A stretch of DNA of 64,000 nt from JACCZX01 sp963710675 (GCA_963710675.1 CAVQBE010000021.1:62001-126000); one strand, 5' to 3'. Shown: positions 27,809-37,493, numbered from the stretch's first letter. Notes: generated from the letters alone by a model not told the origin. Numbers and translations are program-made.

Positions 27809-28165
27809 TCAAGACGCCGCGTAATCAGCGATCGCATCCAGCACGTTATGAGCATCGCCTATGAACGGCTTCACGTCGAAATTGAGGCGCGCGTGTTTGG
27901 CGCTCGCGCGCTCAATCAGTTGTGGGACATCACCGCGCACGTGACCGCCAGGGCCAAGGAATAACGGAACGACTTTGATCGACGTGACTCCACGCGCCAC
28001 CAAACTATCAACAGCGGCAGCGAAGTCGGGCATCGTATTTTCCAGATACGCGAGCGCGACGGCACAGTCGGGCTTGCGACTCTCGACCGCGGCGCGAATC
28101 TTCTCGAACGGTGAAACCCAGTGCGGGTCTCGCGATCCGTGCGCAAGCAGGATGATGCCGTTCAC
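27809..28165 (-). CDS. sirB: Sirohydrochlorin chelatase, short CbiX/SirB type
   Basis: A 118-residue single-domain chelatase. MNGIILLAHGSRDPHW carries the metal-binding His of the N-terminus, and VPLFLGPGGHVRGDVPQLI the second His of the active site. Short CbiX proteins act as homodimers and insert iron or cobalt into sirohydrochlorin. With cobA nearby it completes siroheme supply for the sulfite reductase, except for the precorrin-2 oxidase, which I do not see here. It overlaps the end of the ComC-like gene by 4 bases, so it is co-translated with that operon rather than with the cys cluster. Confidence 0.9.
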   Translation of the reverse strand: MNGIILLAHGSRDPHWVSPFEKIRAAVESRKPDCAVALAYLENTMPDFAAAVDSLVARGVTSIKVVPLFLGPGGHVRGDVPQLIERASAKHARLNFDVKPFIGDAHNVLDAIADYAAS

Positions 28166-29181
28166 GCTGACCTCGATTGCGATTCCGCGAACTCGGTTAA
28201 TCGCGCCAGCAATGCATCCGGGATCTCGACACCGTCAGTGAGTGCACGTTCAGCGAGTTGTGCTCTGCGATCCCCGGGCAGTCGGACGTCTGCGTCGGCG
28301 CACATTGCCTTGACTAAAGCCTCCACTCGCGAGTGATACACGTTTGTACCTGCAAACGCCGCGGGATCGATGACCAGAAACGCCTGTCCCAATCGTGGCT
28401 GGTTGCCGGCGTCGACAAAAAACGAATCGGCTTCATAGCCGAAATGAGCGCCGGTCAATGAAGCGCAAAGAAGCTCGACGATCAGTGCCAGCATTGCGCC
28501 CTTGACGCCGCCGGCGGGAAGCATCATGCCGTCAAGTGCGGCCTTGGCGTCGGTCGTCGGTGTTCCCGCCCGGTCGAGCGCCCATCCGAGCGGGATCGGC
28601 TTGCCCTGCTGTGCGGCGAGCATGACCTTGCCGCGCGCAACCTCCGATAGCGACATATCAATCGTCAACGGTGCCGCGTCCCTGCGCGGAAATACTGCAG
28701 CGATCGGATTGGTACCGAACAGCGCGCGCGAACCGTTCCATGCCGGCATTGCGGCGGGTGAGTTGCTGAATGCAAGCCCGACCATTGTTGTTTGGCCACC
28801 GCGATCAAGTGGTACGCAGCCACGCCGAAATGATGGCTGTTGGTCACCGCCGCCAATCCAATGCCCTTGCGTCCGTGCCCGCTTAATCGCCTCGGTGACT
28901 GCAAGCGCACACGCCGGAAACGCCAAGCCATTTTCCGCATCGATCAGGCATGCCGCCGGTTTCTCTTTAACGATTCGCGCCACAGCTTTCCCGTTTGCGC
29001 GGCCGTTCTTCAAGTGAGCAACGTATTGCGTGACACGTGCAGCTCCGTGCGACGTCAGACCCTGCGCGTCGGCTGCCACCAATGCGTGCGCCGTCGTCGT
29101 TGCCATTGTGGGACCCGCTCCCGCGGAGACGAGTGCACGTTCGATCGTGGATTCGAGATGCTGCAGCGAAACGGTCGTCAT
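28162..29181 (-). CDS. comC: ComC-like (R)-sulfolactate/malate dehydrogenase (Ldh_2 family), frameshifted
   Basis: About 340 residues. Family motifs: ADAQGLTSHGAARVTQYV near residue 37, ALFGTNPIAAVFP near 155 and GGVKGAMLALIVELLCASL near 225. Between 28800 and 28870 two compensating indels scramble a short segment; the alternative frame there reads GIGLAAVTNSHHFGVAAYHL, the expected conserved text. The Ldh_2 fold uses NAD(P)H. Its neighbour upstream is a SerA-like dehydrogenase of the SlcC type. SlcC plus ComC is the known pair that inverts sulfolactate stereochemistry, so ComC is a reasonable name. Malate or another 2-hydroxyacid is possible. It overlaps sirB. Confidence 0.78.
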   Translation of the reverse strand: MTTVSLQHLESTIERALVSAGAGPTMATTTAHALVAADAQGLTSHGAARVTQYVAHLKNGRANGKAVARIVKEKPAACLIDAENGLAFPACALAVTEAIKRARTQGHWIGGGDQQPSFRRGCVPLDRGGQTTMVGLAFSNSPAAMPAWNGSRALFGTNPIAAVFPRRDAAPLTIDMSLSEVARGKVMLAAQQGKPIPLGWALDRAGTPTTDAKAALDGMMLPAGGVKGAMLALIVELLCASLTGAHFGYEADSFFVDAGNQPRLGQAFLVIDPAAFAGTNVYHSRVEALVKAMCADADVRLPGDRRAQLAERALTDGVEIPDALLARLTEFAESQSRSA

Positions 29182-29188
29182 CGTGGCT

Positions 29189-30124
29189 TCATCGTTTGCC
29201 CAGGGCGTGCAGTGCGGCGGTTACTCGCTGCGCAATCATCTCGCTGACACGCGCGTTCGCCTCCACTGTGACACCAGCCACATGCGGCGTAAGGATCAAA
29301 TTCGGAACGTCAGCCCAGGCGGGGCGTGCTGCCAGTGGTTCGTGCTCGAACACGTCGAGCGCAGCACCGCCAAAGCGCCGGTGCGCAGCGCATTGACCAC
29401 CGCGCTTTCGTCGACAATGCCACCGCGTGCAGAGTTGATCACAATCGCGCCGCGCTTCATCAACGCAATTCGTGAAGCGTTAAGCATTCCGCGCGTCTGC
29501 GCGATCAACGGCACGTGCAGCGAGACGACATCTGATTCGGCAAGCAACGCTTCCAGGCTTCGATTCTTCACTTCAAGTTCGAGCCAAGCTGCATCGTCGG
29601 CCGCCACCATCGGATCGTGCGCAATGACGTTCATCCCAAGGTTGTCGTGCAAGACGCGCCGTGATGCGACCAATCGACCCAAAGCCGATCAGCCCGAGGG
29701 TCTTGCCTCGAAGCTCGCGTCCATGCGACAGCTGCGCGCGCGGCCAGCGGCCGGCCACGACATCAGCCGATGAGCCATAAACACCGCGCAGCAGCATCAT
29801 CGCCGTGGTGACGACGTATTCGGCGACCGATACCGCATTGGCGCCGGTCGCGGGAATCACCTCGATGCCGCGCGCGGAACACGCGGCGGTGTCGATATTG
29901 TCGAGTCCGACACCGAGCCTGCCCGACAACTTTCAGCGTTGGGCGCTAGCAATCAGCGCCGCATCGACCTGCGTCCGGTTACGCACAATCAACGCATCGG
30001 CCAGTTTCATTGCCGCGTGCAGGTCGGCTGCACGATCCACCAGCGAAGCGTCATGCAGAACGTCGAAATCGGCGCGCAGCAACTGCACCGCGGAGTCATC
30101 CATGAACTCGCTGATCACGATCAT
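29189..30124 (-). CDS. slcC: D-2-hydroxyacid dehydrogenase, SlcC ((S)-sulfolactate dehydrogenase)-like, multiply frameshifted
   Basis: About 312 residues, recovered across three breaks near 29350, 29665 and 29930. The start MIVISEFMDDSAVQLLRAD lies inside the frame of the flavoprotein gene upstream. Then come ALIVRNRTQVDAALI, VGRLGVGLDNIDTAAC, VAEYVVTTAMMLLRG, GKTLGLIGFGSIGR (NAD loop), SARGGIVDESAVVNALR, LDVFEHEPLAARPAW and LILTPHVAGVT (catalytic Arg, Glu and His). The text resembles SerA-related dehydrogenases described as SlcC, from memory. Stop TGA is at 29189-29191, 8 bases before comC. An ordinary hydroxypyruvate or D-lactate role cannot be excluded. Confidence 0.72.
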
Positions 30125-30129
30125 CGAAG

Positions 30130-31852
30130 TCAACAACGTCTGGCCAGGTCTGACGCGCGAAAAGCGCACGGGTTGCTCGCCAAGCTGAAAGGAGTTTCCA
30201 TCGAAGCGCACGGTGACGTATGAAGAATCTTCCAGGGAACCGGGCTGCGGAAAGTCCTGGCGAAAATGCGCACCGCGCGACTCTTCGCGCTTCGCTGCGG
30301 CGGTCTGTATCGAGCGGCTGACCAGAATCAGGTTCGACAGGTTCAGCCAGTCGTGCCATGTCAGATTGAACGCGCGCTCGTCGCTCGCCATACCGATCAT
30401 GTTCAGTTGATCATCGAGCTGGCTCAAGCGTAGGGCTGCGCGTGTCAATCCTTCAGCGTCGCGCACGATGCCAACGTCTTCCCACATGCATTCGAGCAAT
30501 GCTTCGCGAATTTCCTCGACATTGCCGGGCTTCTGATTGAAGGGCTTTTCAGCAATGGCAATCGCTTCCTGCAACGCATCTTCATCGGGCGCGCGCCAGC
30601 CGCCTTCAGCGCGTACCCACGCCGCCATTGCATCGCCGGCAATTCCGCCAAACACCGTTGAGTTTGCAACGCCGTTGCCGCCGAGGCGATTGGCGCCGTG
30701 CACGCCACCGGTGTCTTCGCCGGCCGCAAACAACCCGGGCAGCGACGTACTGCAGTCACCTTTGAACAGCACGCCGCCCATCATGTAGTGGGCGGTCGGC
30801 ACCACTTCGACCATGCCGCCGGCCAGATCGAAGCCGCAATCAGCGCAGCGTTCAACCATTCCCTTGAACGCCTTTCGCACTTTTTCAGCGCCGAGGTGAC
30901 TCAATGTCAAATACACACCGCCATTCGGTGTGGTGTTACCGGCGCGCATCTCCGCAAAGATCGCCCGCGACACAATGTCGCGCGTTGCACGCTCCGCGCG
31001 GGCATCGTGCTGCTGCATGAATCGCTGATGCGCGCCATTCAACAGATAACCTCCGGCGCCGCGCAATCCTTCCTCCAGCACGGTGCCTGTCATGCGCGTA
31101 TCGCTTCCCGCCAGCAATCCGGTCGGATGAAACTGCACCATTTCCATGTCGCGCAGCGTAAGGCCCGCTCGCAGCGCCATCGCCAATCCGTCGCAGCTCT
31201 TGTCTCCCGACGGCGTGTGATATTTGTACATCGTGGGCCCACCGCCCGTTGCAAGCAGAACCGCGCGCGCCTGCACGAAAACATACTCTCCTGTGCGCAT
31301 ATCGATGTGCAACACGCCGGCGAGCGCATCGCCGCTCGGGGTTCTGACCAGCTCGATCGCGCGATGCTCTTCAAGCCGCTCGATATCGCGCGCCCAGACC
31401 TGCTCGGCGAGACGATTGATGATTTCAATGCCGGTTAAGTCCCCCTTGTGGACGGTGCGATCGAACGTTTGGCCGGCAAAAGCCTTTTGATGAATCGTGC
31501 CGTCGGCATTGCGATCGAACAGGCAGCCAAGCTCGTTCTCGAGCTCGCGCACACGCTCGAGCGCGGTCGATACCAGTGTCCACGCCAGGTCCTGATCGGA
31601 GAGCCACCCGCCGCCTTCGATCGTGTCCATAAAATGGCGCTCGATCGAGTCCTCGGCGGCCAGCGCAACGTTGTAGCCCCCCTGAACCATACGAGTGCAG
31701 CCGCACTTTCCGAGCAAGCCTTTAACAGCGACCGTGACCGACAGCTCGGGCGCCGCTTGTTTCGCATGCAAAGCGGCAAACAAACCTGCACCCCCGGAAC
31801 CGAGGATCAGGATGTCGGTTTTCAATCGGCGCAGGGTGCGACCTGGCGTCAA
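30130..31852 (-). CDS. Fumarate reductase/succinate dehydrogenase-like flavoprotein
   Basis: About 574 residues. FAD binding: LILGSGGAGLFAALHAKQA near residue 14 and GKCGCTRMVQGGYNVAL near 47. Substrate and FAD contacts: QFHPTGLLAGSDTRMTG near 247, HYMMGGVLFKGDCSTSLPG near 352 and GANRLGGNGVANSTVFGG near 391. This is the soluble single-subunit layout shared by aspartate oxidase and fumarate reductase flavoproteins. No iron-sulfur or cytochrome partners are adjacent. As assembled the frame runs without a stop into slcC; the likely stop TGA at 30130-30132 is one base out of frame. The start overlaps ttdB by 4 bases. Confidence 0.85.
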
Positions 31853-32469
31853 GCTTCTTGGGCCTTCACGCCCAGCGATCGCAGTACGTCGGCGCGTCGC
31901 GCCTGGGCGTCGTTGGCTACCGTTTCGTACAGGCTCGCTCCGTGGCTATCCATCGCCACCAACAGTGGCCCGAAGTCGCGAATCGCGAAACGCCACAGCG
32001 ATTCGGGATTCAAATCGTCGAGGTCAACATCCTCGATGCGTTCAATCCAGGTCGTTTCCAGCGCGGCAGCACCGCCGACAATCGCGAGATAGGCGCCGCC
32101 CAGTTCGGCAAACGCCGCAAGGGTATGGGCGCCCATACCACCTTTGCCGATGATGATGCGCACGCCATTCGTTGACATCAGTTCACGCGTGAACCGTTCC
32201 ATTCGTGCCGATGTCGTCGTGCCGACGCACAGCGGCGCATAGCCCGCGGGATGCTGCTCGGAGCGCGGCACTTGCCTGACGTTAGGTGCGGTATGGATCA
32301 CTGCATGCCCGCTAAGATCGAAGCGTGTTTGTCGTCCACGATCGAATAGATGAATCAATGTGGCGTCGCGCAGACCGAACAGCGTTTTCTGCAATGTGAC
32401 GGTGTCATTGACACGCAGCGCCCGAGCCTGGGCTTCACTGATCGGCATAGCGAGTTCGTAGTGCGCCAC
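31849..32469 (-). CDS. ttdB: Class I fumarase/L(+)-tartrate dehydratase, beta subunit
   Basis: A 206-residue beta subunit. A GTG start at 32469, two bases after the alpha stop, gives the usual opening VAHYELAMPISEAQARALRV; the ATG eight codons later is less likely. Motifs: LFGLRDATLIHLFD, TTTSARMERFTRELM and VRIIIGKGGMGAHTLAAF. It pairs with the alpha subunit to form a 4Fe-4S hydro-lyase. The substrate may be fumarate, tartrate or a related 2-hydroxy dicarboxylate. Tight spacing with alpha and overlap with the flavoprotein show one operon. Confidence 0.88.
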   Translation of the reverse strand: MAHYELAMPISEAQARALRVNDTVTLQKTLFGLRDATLIHLFDRGRQTRFDLSGHAVIHTAPNVRQVPRSEQHPAGYAPLCVGTTTSARMERFTRELMSTNGVRIIIGKGGMGAHTLAAFAELGGAYLAIVGGAAALETTWIERIEDVDLDDLNPESLWRFAIRDFGPLLVAMDSHGASLYETVANDAQARRADVLRSLGVKAQEA

Positions 32470-32471
32470 GC

Positions 32472-33347
32472 TCAGAATCCGTATTCGACGCCTTGAGCGC
32501 TGAAGGTGGCGCGCGCCCGCCGAGCGGAATGGCATTGCATATTCACCGCCACCGGATTCATCGTGATGTGAGTCGCCGCAACTTCAACGTGCACTGCAAA
32601 GGCGGTGCTGTCGCCACCCAACCCCTGCGGCCCGACGCCCAGCGAATTCACCGCACCAGTTAACGCCTCTTCGAGCTTTGCTCCCTCCGCGTCACTGCAC
32701 GTTGAGCCCAGCGGCCGCACGGCGGCACGCTTCGCGAGATGCACGCACAGATCGGCCGTGCCGCCAATACCCACACCGACAATTGTTGGCGGACATGTGC
32801 GTCCTCCGGCATTCAGCACGCAGTCAATCACGAACGTTTTGATCGCATCGACCCCGTCCGCCGGAATCGCCATCTTCAGAAAGGAATTGTTCTCCGACCC
32901 CGAGCCCTTCGGGATCATCTCGATCGACATTACGTCGCTCGCGTCAAAGTCGAAATGGATCACCGGCACTCCAGGTCCGCACGACGTGTGCTCATTAATC
33001 CGTGTGATCGGATGCACGATCGATGAGCGAAATGGAAGCTCACGAGTGGCGCGCTCGCACCCACGCCTTATCGCTTGCTTCAGCTGCGCACCGTCCACCG
33101 ATACTCCGCGCCCGATTGTGACGTTATAGATCGGAATGCCGGTGTCCTGGCACAGCAGGTTGTCGGTGCGCTCCGCCACCGCGATATTCGACACCATGGT
33201 GCCCAGCACACGCTGCGCGGTCGACTCGGTTTCGCTCGCGGAAAGCCGCTCGAATCCCGCCTTGATATCCGGCGGCAACTGCTTGAGCGCCCGCACGTAC
33301 AACTCCTTGGCGGCCGTCTCGACTTGCGCAATATCGATATTCAGCAT
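32472..33347 (-). CDS. ttdA: Class I fumarase/L(+)-tartrate dehydratase, alpha subunit
   Basis: A 291-residue alpha subunit carrying the 4Fe-4S cluster. Cys ligands are expected in LLCQDTGIPIYNV near residue 66, INEHTSCGPGVPVIH near 124 and NAGGRTCPPTIVGVG near 184. MIPKGSGSENNSFLKM is the substrate-binding loop, and PVAVNMQCHSARRA is near the C-terminus. Oxygen-sensitive enzymes of this type hydrate fumarate or dehydrate tartrate. It is the first gene of the ttdAB-flavoprotein-slcC-comC-sirB operon, since a 47-base gap separates it from the acetyltransferase gene. Confidence 0.9.
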   Translation of the reverse strand: MLNIDIAQVETAAKELYVRALKQLPPDIKAGFERLSASETESTAQRVLGTMVSNIAVAERTDNLLCQDTGIPIYNVTIGRGVSVDGAQLKQAIRRGCERATRELPFRSSIVHPITRINEHTSCGPGVPVIHFDFDASDVMSIEMIPKGSGSENNSFLKMAIPADGVDAIKTFVIDCVLNAGGRTCPPTIVGVGIGGTADLCVHLAKRAAVRPLGSTCSDAEGAKLEEALTGAVNSLGVGPQGLGGDSTAFAVHVEVAATHITMNPVAVNMQCHSARRARATFSAQGVEYGF

Positions 33348-33394
33348 GATGTGAATCGTACGCGCTGGACAGCGCAGTCACCAAGTGCGCTTGG

Positions 33395-33934
33395 CTAAGT
33401 GACGATGTTGCGGTAGTACAGCGTCGTCGCGCATAGCCCGCCGTCAGGCAGCAACGCATAACCCGGAATCCTACCCACACGCGTCCAGCCCTGACGCTGA
33501 TACAGACGCTCAGCTTCGTCGCTTGCGGTATCGAGCACCAGCAGTGATTTATTGCAATCCCGCGCTGCGTCTTCAGCAGCCTGCAACAACGCTGCTCCGA
33601 CACCCCGGCAACGAGCGCGCCTATGCACGAGCATTTTTGAGAGCTCGGCCCGGTGCGGTTGATTTTCGGGCTGACTAAGCACGAGGTGCACGGTGCCGCA
33701 GATGCCTTGCTCATCTTCAGCGACCAACAGGGCGCGTTCGCCAGCGGCAACACCGTGTGCAACGCCACGCCAGAACGCAACGGCGCGCTCGTGCGTCAGT
33801 GGTTTCATGAAACTCACCGATGCGCCGCCGTCGACGCAGTCGCTTAACACGGCGGCGAGCTGGTTGATCTGCACATCATCGAGCGCGTGCACGCGCCGTA
33901 CAGATGAAGTAGATGCCGTCACTGTCCTATGCAA
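33395..33934 (-). CDS. GNAT-family N-acetyltransferase
   Basis: A 179-residue acetyltransferase. The acetyl-CoA loop reads RARCRGVGAALLQAAEDAAR (the Q/R-x-x-G-x-G/A pattern) near residue 109, and the C-terminal strand-helix is LLVLDTASDEAERLYQRQGW. Substrate is unknown; such enzymes often modify small amines or antibiotics. It follows the VOC-family gene by 6 bases and precedes the ttdA operon by 47 bases. No export signal. Confidence 0.85.
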   Translation of the reverse strand: MHRTVTASTSSVRRVHALDDVQINQLAAVLSDCVDGGASVSFMKPLTHERAVAFWRGVAHGVAAGERALLVAEDEQGICGTVHLVLSQPENQPHRAELSKMLVHRRARCRGVGAALLQAAEDAARDCNKSLLVLDTASDEAERLYQRQGWTRVGRIPGYALLPDGGLCATTLYYRNIVT

Positions 33935-33940
33935 CCGCGT

Positions 33941-34315
33941 CTATTTCATCGAGTGCAGGCCAATCATGTTGCCCTCGGTGTCGGTCACCAACGCAATGAA
34001 GCCGTACTCACCGATCGAAAATTTTTCCTTGAAGATCTTGCCGCCCTGCGTTGACGCGCGCTTCGCCTCGACCGAGCAATCCTTGCAGATGAAGTACACG
34101 ATCGTGCTGTTGCCCCCCGACGGGAAGCCTTCCATCCGCACCAAAGCGCCCGACGCACCCTTCGCCTCCGGCTCCATCGGAAAAGCCCACATCTCGATAC
34201 CCGGGCTCTCCAATTTCTGCAGCTGAGTCTGAAAGACCGACTGGTAGAAGGTCTTGGCGCGGTTCATGTCCTGCACGTAGATTTCAAACCAACCGACAGG
34301 ATTGCTGGCCATCAT
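33941..34315 (-). CDS. VOC-family (glyoxalase/bleomycin-resistance fold) protein
   Basis: A 124-residue single-module VOC protein: VGWFEIYVQDMNRAKTFYQS at the N-terminus and GFIALVTDTEGNMIGLHSMK at the C-terminus. AGAGGAG three bases upstream supports the ATG at 34315. Metal-ligand positions are only partly present (Glu12 and His near the end), so it may be non-catalytic or bind a different metal. Function cannot be assigned. It is probably co-transcribed with the GNAT gene. Confidence 0.82.
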   Translation of the reverse strand: MMASNPVGWFEIYVQDMNRAKTFYQSVFQTQLQKLESPGIEMWAFPMEPEAKGASGALVRMEGFPSGGNSTIVYFICKDCSVEAKRASTQGGKIFKEKFSIGEYGFIALVTDTEGNMIGLHSMK

Positions 34316-34367
34316 TGACTCCTCTGCTCAGGTGCTTATACGAGATTAGCTTTCAATGCACGTTGCT

Positions 34368-34778
34368 CTAGCGCAGCTTTGTGCGGCCAAGACGCTTGGC
34401 GTTGGCGGTTGCTTTCCGGTGCACAGGCGCAAATCCCTTGGCCACAACGCCAAGCGCAGCGCGCTGAAACTGTGCTGCCGATCGGGCGGCAGACGGTTTC
34501 TTGCCGCGGGTGATGCCCCAGAAGGACTTGAAGAATGAGGCTGCCAGCGCTTGGTTTGCCAGCACCGCTTGCACCGCCATCGCATTCCAAGACTCAACGA
34601 ACGCCGCGTTCTTTTCGGCGACCATACGCTCAAACTCCTTGCGGTCGCGTGCGGAAAGCTTGCGACCCGACAGAGCCATGCGAGTAACGCGGTGCGCGAC
34701 AACCTGCGGAACTGCAAACGCGAGTTCTGCAGCCTTGACAGCCAATGACTGTTTAGTGCGCCTTCGAGGAGTAGCCAA
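34368..34778 (-). CDS. Phasin-like PHA granule-associated protein
   Basis: A 136-residue protein with a basic N-terminus (TPRRRTKQS), a middle resembling PHA granule-associated proteins (FAVPQVVAHRVTRMALSGRKLSARDRKEF) and a basic C-terminus ending GRTKLR. Helical amphipathic segments and a lack of a signal peptide agree with granule binding. TTG at 34778 seems to be the start. The assignment is by pattern and composition; PHB use by the organism is supported by the depolymerase gene at 47.6 kb. Confidence 0.6.
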   Translation of the reverse strand: MATPRRRTKQSLAVKAAELAFAVPQVVAHRVTRMALSGRKLSARDRKEFERMVAEKNAAFVESWNAMAVQAVLANQALAASFFKSFWGITRGKKPSAARSAAQFQRAALGVVAKGFAPVHRKATANAKRLGRTKLR

Positions 34779-34850
34779 TGAGATCTTTCGTGGGCAAAGT
34801 CAATTGAAGGGCTACGCGCCTAGCTGCCGCTGATGTCCTAGGAAGCGATT

Positions 34851-37493
34851 TCACGCCGGTTGAGGCGTCACACGCCGGCGAACGCGCCAGCCCTGCATCA
34901 ACCAAACGAGTATCGCGATCGCCAACCCGGGCAGATAAAACCAGTGGGCACTAATACGCTCATTCGGCACCTTGACTGACACGATGTCATAACCCTGCTC
35001 GATCCTCGCCTTCGCTGCACGACTGCCGAAGCTCACTGCACTGACTTGCAGTTGTTCACCGAGGCCGCTGACGGTCAAACCCACGTCGGCCAGGCGCTTG
35101 CGCGCATCAACGGCTGGGTTCTTTCCGTCCCCGGTGCGCGGACCGAGTTGCACAGCGACCGTCTTATTCTGATCCTCGCCCTCCATCGTCTGCCCCTTGA
35201 TCACGAAAACCAGCCGGTCGCCGACATCAAGGCTGCTGGCGATCTCATAAAAGCGGGCGGCGGGAGCGTCGGTGTACTCGGGTGCGATGCGATCAGCAAA
35301 CCAGTCTGGGCGGAACAATATGAACGTGGCGATCAGCAACAGCACCACTTCCCACCACCGACATTTAATACGAAACCAGCCAAGCGTAGCGGCAGCGAAC
35401 GTCAGCGACGCGATCGTCGCCGCCGATGCAACTAACAGTGCCTCCCACCAGCCATGAATGTCGATCAGAAGCAACGCCGGGTTGAAGATCCAAATAAATG
35501 GCAACAGCACGGTGCGCAGCGCGTAGACCGAGCCCTGTATGCCAACCTGGATCGGATCTTCCTTTGCGATCGCAGCGGCGGCAAAACTTGCGAGTCCTAC
35601 CGGCGGCGTGATGTCGCCCATGATTCCGTAGTAGAAAACGAACAGGTGCACTGCGATCAGCGGAATCACCAGGCCCGACTGCGCGCCAAGCTCGACGATC
35701 ACGGGCGCCATCAGCGTCGCGACCAGGATGTAGTTGGCCGTTGTCGGTACGCCCATGCCTAGCACCAGGCAAACAAATGCGGTGAACAGCAGCATTGCCA
35801 TCACGTTGCCGCCGGAGACAAGCTCGACGAAGTCGGTCATGCGCAAGCCCAGTCCGGTCAACGTGATCGCGCCGACGATCAGGCCCGCACAACCGGTCGC
35901 GACCGCGATGCCGATCATGTTGCGTGCACCGTCGCTGCAGCCGTTGACGACCTCGCCGAGCCCGCGCATGAATTCGATGCCGAAGCTCTTCTTGCCCCTG
36001 AAAAGCTCGATCATCGGCCGCTGCGTCGCCATCAAAATAACTTGCGCGACGATCGCGTAAAACGCCGACAGTCCGGGGGACAGCTCTTCCACCATCAAAC
36101 ACCACAGCAGCACACCGATCGGAATCAGGAAGTGCATCCCGGCTTTCACTGTCGGCCACGCAGGTGGCAGCACCGGGTTGTTGATGTCGATATCGACGGG
36201 TAGATCGGGCTCGCGCGCGGCAACCCACGTGCTGTAGATATAAAGCGCGATCAGCAGCGCGCCGAGAATCCAGGGGGCCGCGGCGCCGAAGGCCATCTGC
36301 GTGCCGATGGCAACGTAGTAGATCGCACCGCACGCAGCGATCGTTCCCGCGAGTCCGAGTGCCCACGACAGCAGCGCTGCGCCGGCACTCCGTTGACGCA
36401 CTTTCGCCATCGGCTCCATGCCGAGGCGCATTGCCTCGAGGTGCACGATGTAGAACAACGCGATGTAGCTGATCACCGCCGGAATGAAGGCGTGCCGGAT
36501 GATCTCCGAATAAGGAATCCCGACATACTCAACCATCAGAAACGCCGCGGCGCCCATCACCGGCGGCATGATCTGTCCGTTGACCGACGATGACGTCTCG
36601 ATCGCGGCCGCTTTGACTCCGCCATAGCCGGCCTTCTTCATCAGCGGAATCGTGAAGATGCCGCCGGAGACGACGTTGCTGACCGACGAGCCCGAGATCA
36701 AACCGTTCAATGCCGACGACACGACCGCGACTTTCGCCGGTCCGCCGCGCATGTGACCCAACAGCGCGAAGCTCACCTGCATCATGTAATTGCCGCCGCC
36801 CGCGCGATCGAGCAGCGTGCCGAACAGCACGAACACAAAGATGAACGCCACCGAAACGCCGAGCGCGATGCCGAACACGCCCTCGGTGACGAGCCACATG
36901 TGCGAAATCGTCCGCGGAATCGACGCGCCTTTATGCGCAATCACATCGGGCAGATAGGCGCCGGCCAGCACATAGAAAAGAAAAATCACGGCGAGCACCG
37001 CCATCGGCAAACCGACCGCGCGCCGCGTCGCCTCGAGTAGCAACAGAATGCCGACGACGCCGACGACGACGTCGAACTGGGTCGGCGCACCGGGCCGTGT
37101 CGCAAGCTCGTTGTAGAACAAGTAAAGGTAACCGGCGGCAAACGCGCCAGCTAAAGCGAAAATCCAATCAAGCACTGGCACGTAGTTGCGCGGCGAGCGC
37201 TTGCTCGCCGGAAAGGCAAGAAACGCCAGAAACAATCCCGTTGCCAAATGGATCGAGCGAGCCTCGGTGTCGTTGAACACAGCGAAGCGCAGCGCGAACG
37301 GAAGCGGCGACGCGTACCAGAGCTGGAAGATGACCCATGCGAGGCCTACACCAAGCATTACCTTGCCGTGCAGTCCGACGGTCGAGCGCCCGCCAAGGTC
37401 GGCGTCGACGACGAGCTGTTTGACTTGATCTAATTCGCCCAGCTGCATCTCTGCAGTCGGTGCGATGTTGTCTTCCAGCTTCTTGTTTTCCAT
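34851..37493 (-). CDS. TAXI-type TRAP transporter, fused 4TM-12TM permease
   Basis: An 880-residue membrane protein fusing the small and large TRAP permease subunits (DctQ-like and DctM-like), with a C-terminal DUF3394-like domain. Start MENKKLEDNIAPT follows GGGGGAG closely; longer frames upstream are spurious. Family text includes GLISGSSVSNVVSGGIFTIP, IMPPVMGAAAFLMVEY, MGVPTTANYILVATLMAPV and YYGIMGDITPPVGLASFAAA. TRAP transporters use ion gradients with a periplasmic receptor. The receptor gene is directly upstream, separated by 124 bases holding strong hairpins. Intact. Confidence 0.92.
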   Translation of the reverse strand: MENKKLEDNIAPTAEMQLGELDQVKQLVVDADLGGRSTVGLHGKVMLGVGLAWVIFQLWYASPLPFALRFAVFNDTEARSIHLATGLFLAFLAFPASKRSPRNYVPVLDWIFALAGAFAAGYLYLFYNELATRPGAPTQFDVVVGVVGILLLLEATRRAVGLPMAVLAVIFLFYVLAGAYLPDVIAHKGASIPRTISHMWLVTEGVFGIALGVSVAFIFVFVLFGTLLDRAGGGNYMMQVSFALLGHMRGGPAKVAVVSSALNGLISGSSVSNVVSGGIFTIPLMKKAGYGGVKAAAIETSSSVNGQIMPPVMGAAAFLMVEYVGIPYSEIIRHAFIPAVISYIALFYIVHLEAMRLGMEPMAKVRQRSAGAALLSWALGLAGTIAACGAIYYVAIGTQMAFGAAAPWILGALLIALYIYSTWVAAREPDLPVDIDINNPVLPPAWPTVKAGMHFLIPIGVLLWCLMVEELSPGLSAFYAIVAQVILMATQRPMIELFRGKKSFGIEFMRGLGEVVNGCSDGARNMIGIAVATGCAGLIVGAITLTGLGLRMTDFVELVSGGNVMAMLLFTAFVCLVLGMGVPTTANYILVATLMAPVIVELGAQSGLVIPLIAVHLFVFYYGIMGDITPPVGLASFAAAAIAKEDPIQVGIQGSVYALRTVLLPFIWIFNPALLLIDIHGWWEALLVASAATIASLTFAAATLGWFRIKCRWWEVVLLLIATFILFRPDWFADRIAPEYTDAPAARFYEIASSLDVGDRLVFVIKGQTMEGEDQNKTVAVQLGPRTGDGKNPAVDARKRLADVGLTVSGLGEQLQVSAVSFGSRAAKARIEQGYDIVSVKVPNERISAHWFYLPGLAIAILVWLMQGWRVRRRVTPQPA

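Noticed and set aside
35365..36366. Minus-strand open frame (333 codons) in a second frame of the TRAP permease
   Set aside because: It is the same-strand shadow of a well conserved membrane protein; composition is Arg/Asp/His-rich, with no hydrophobic segments.
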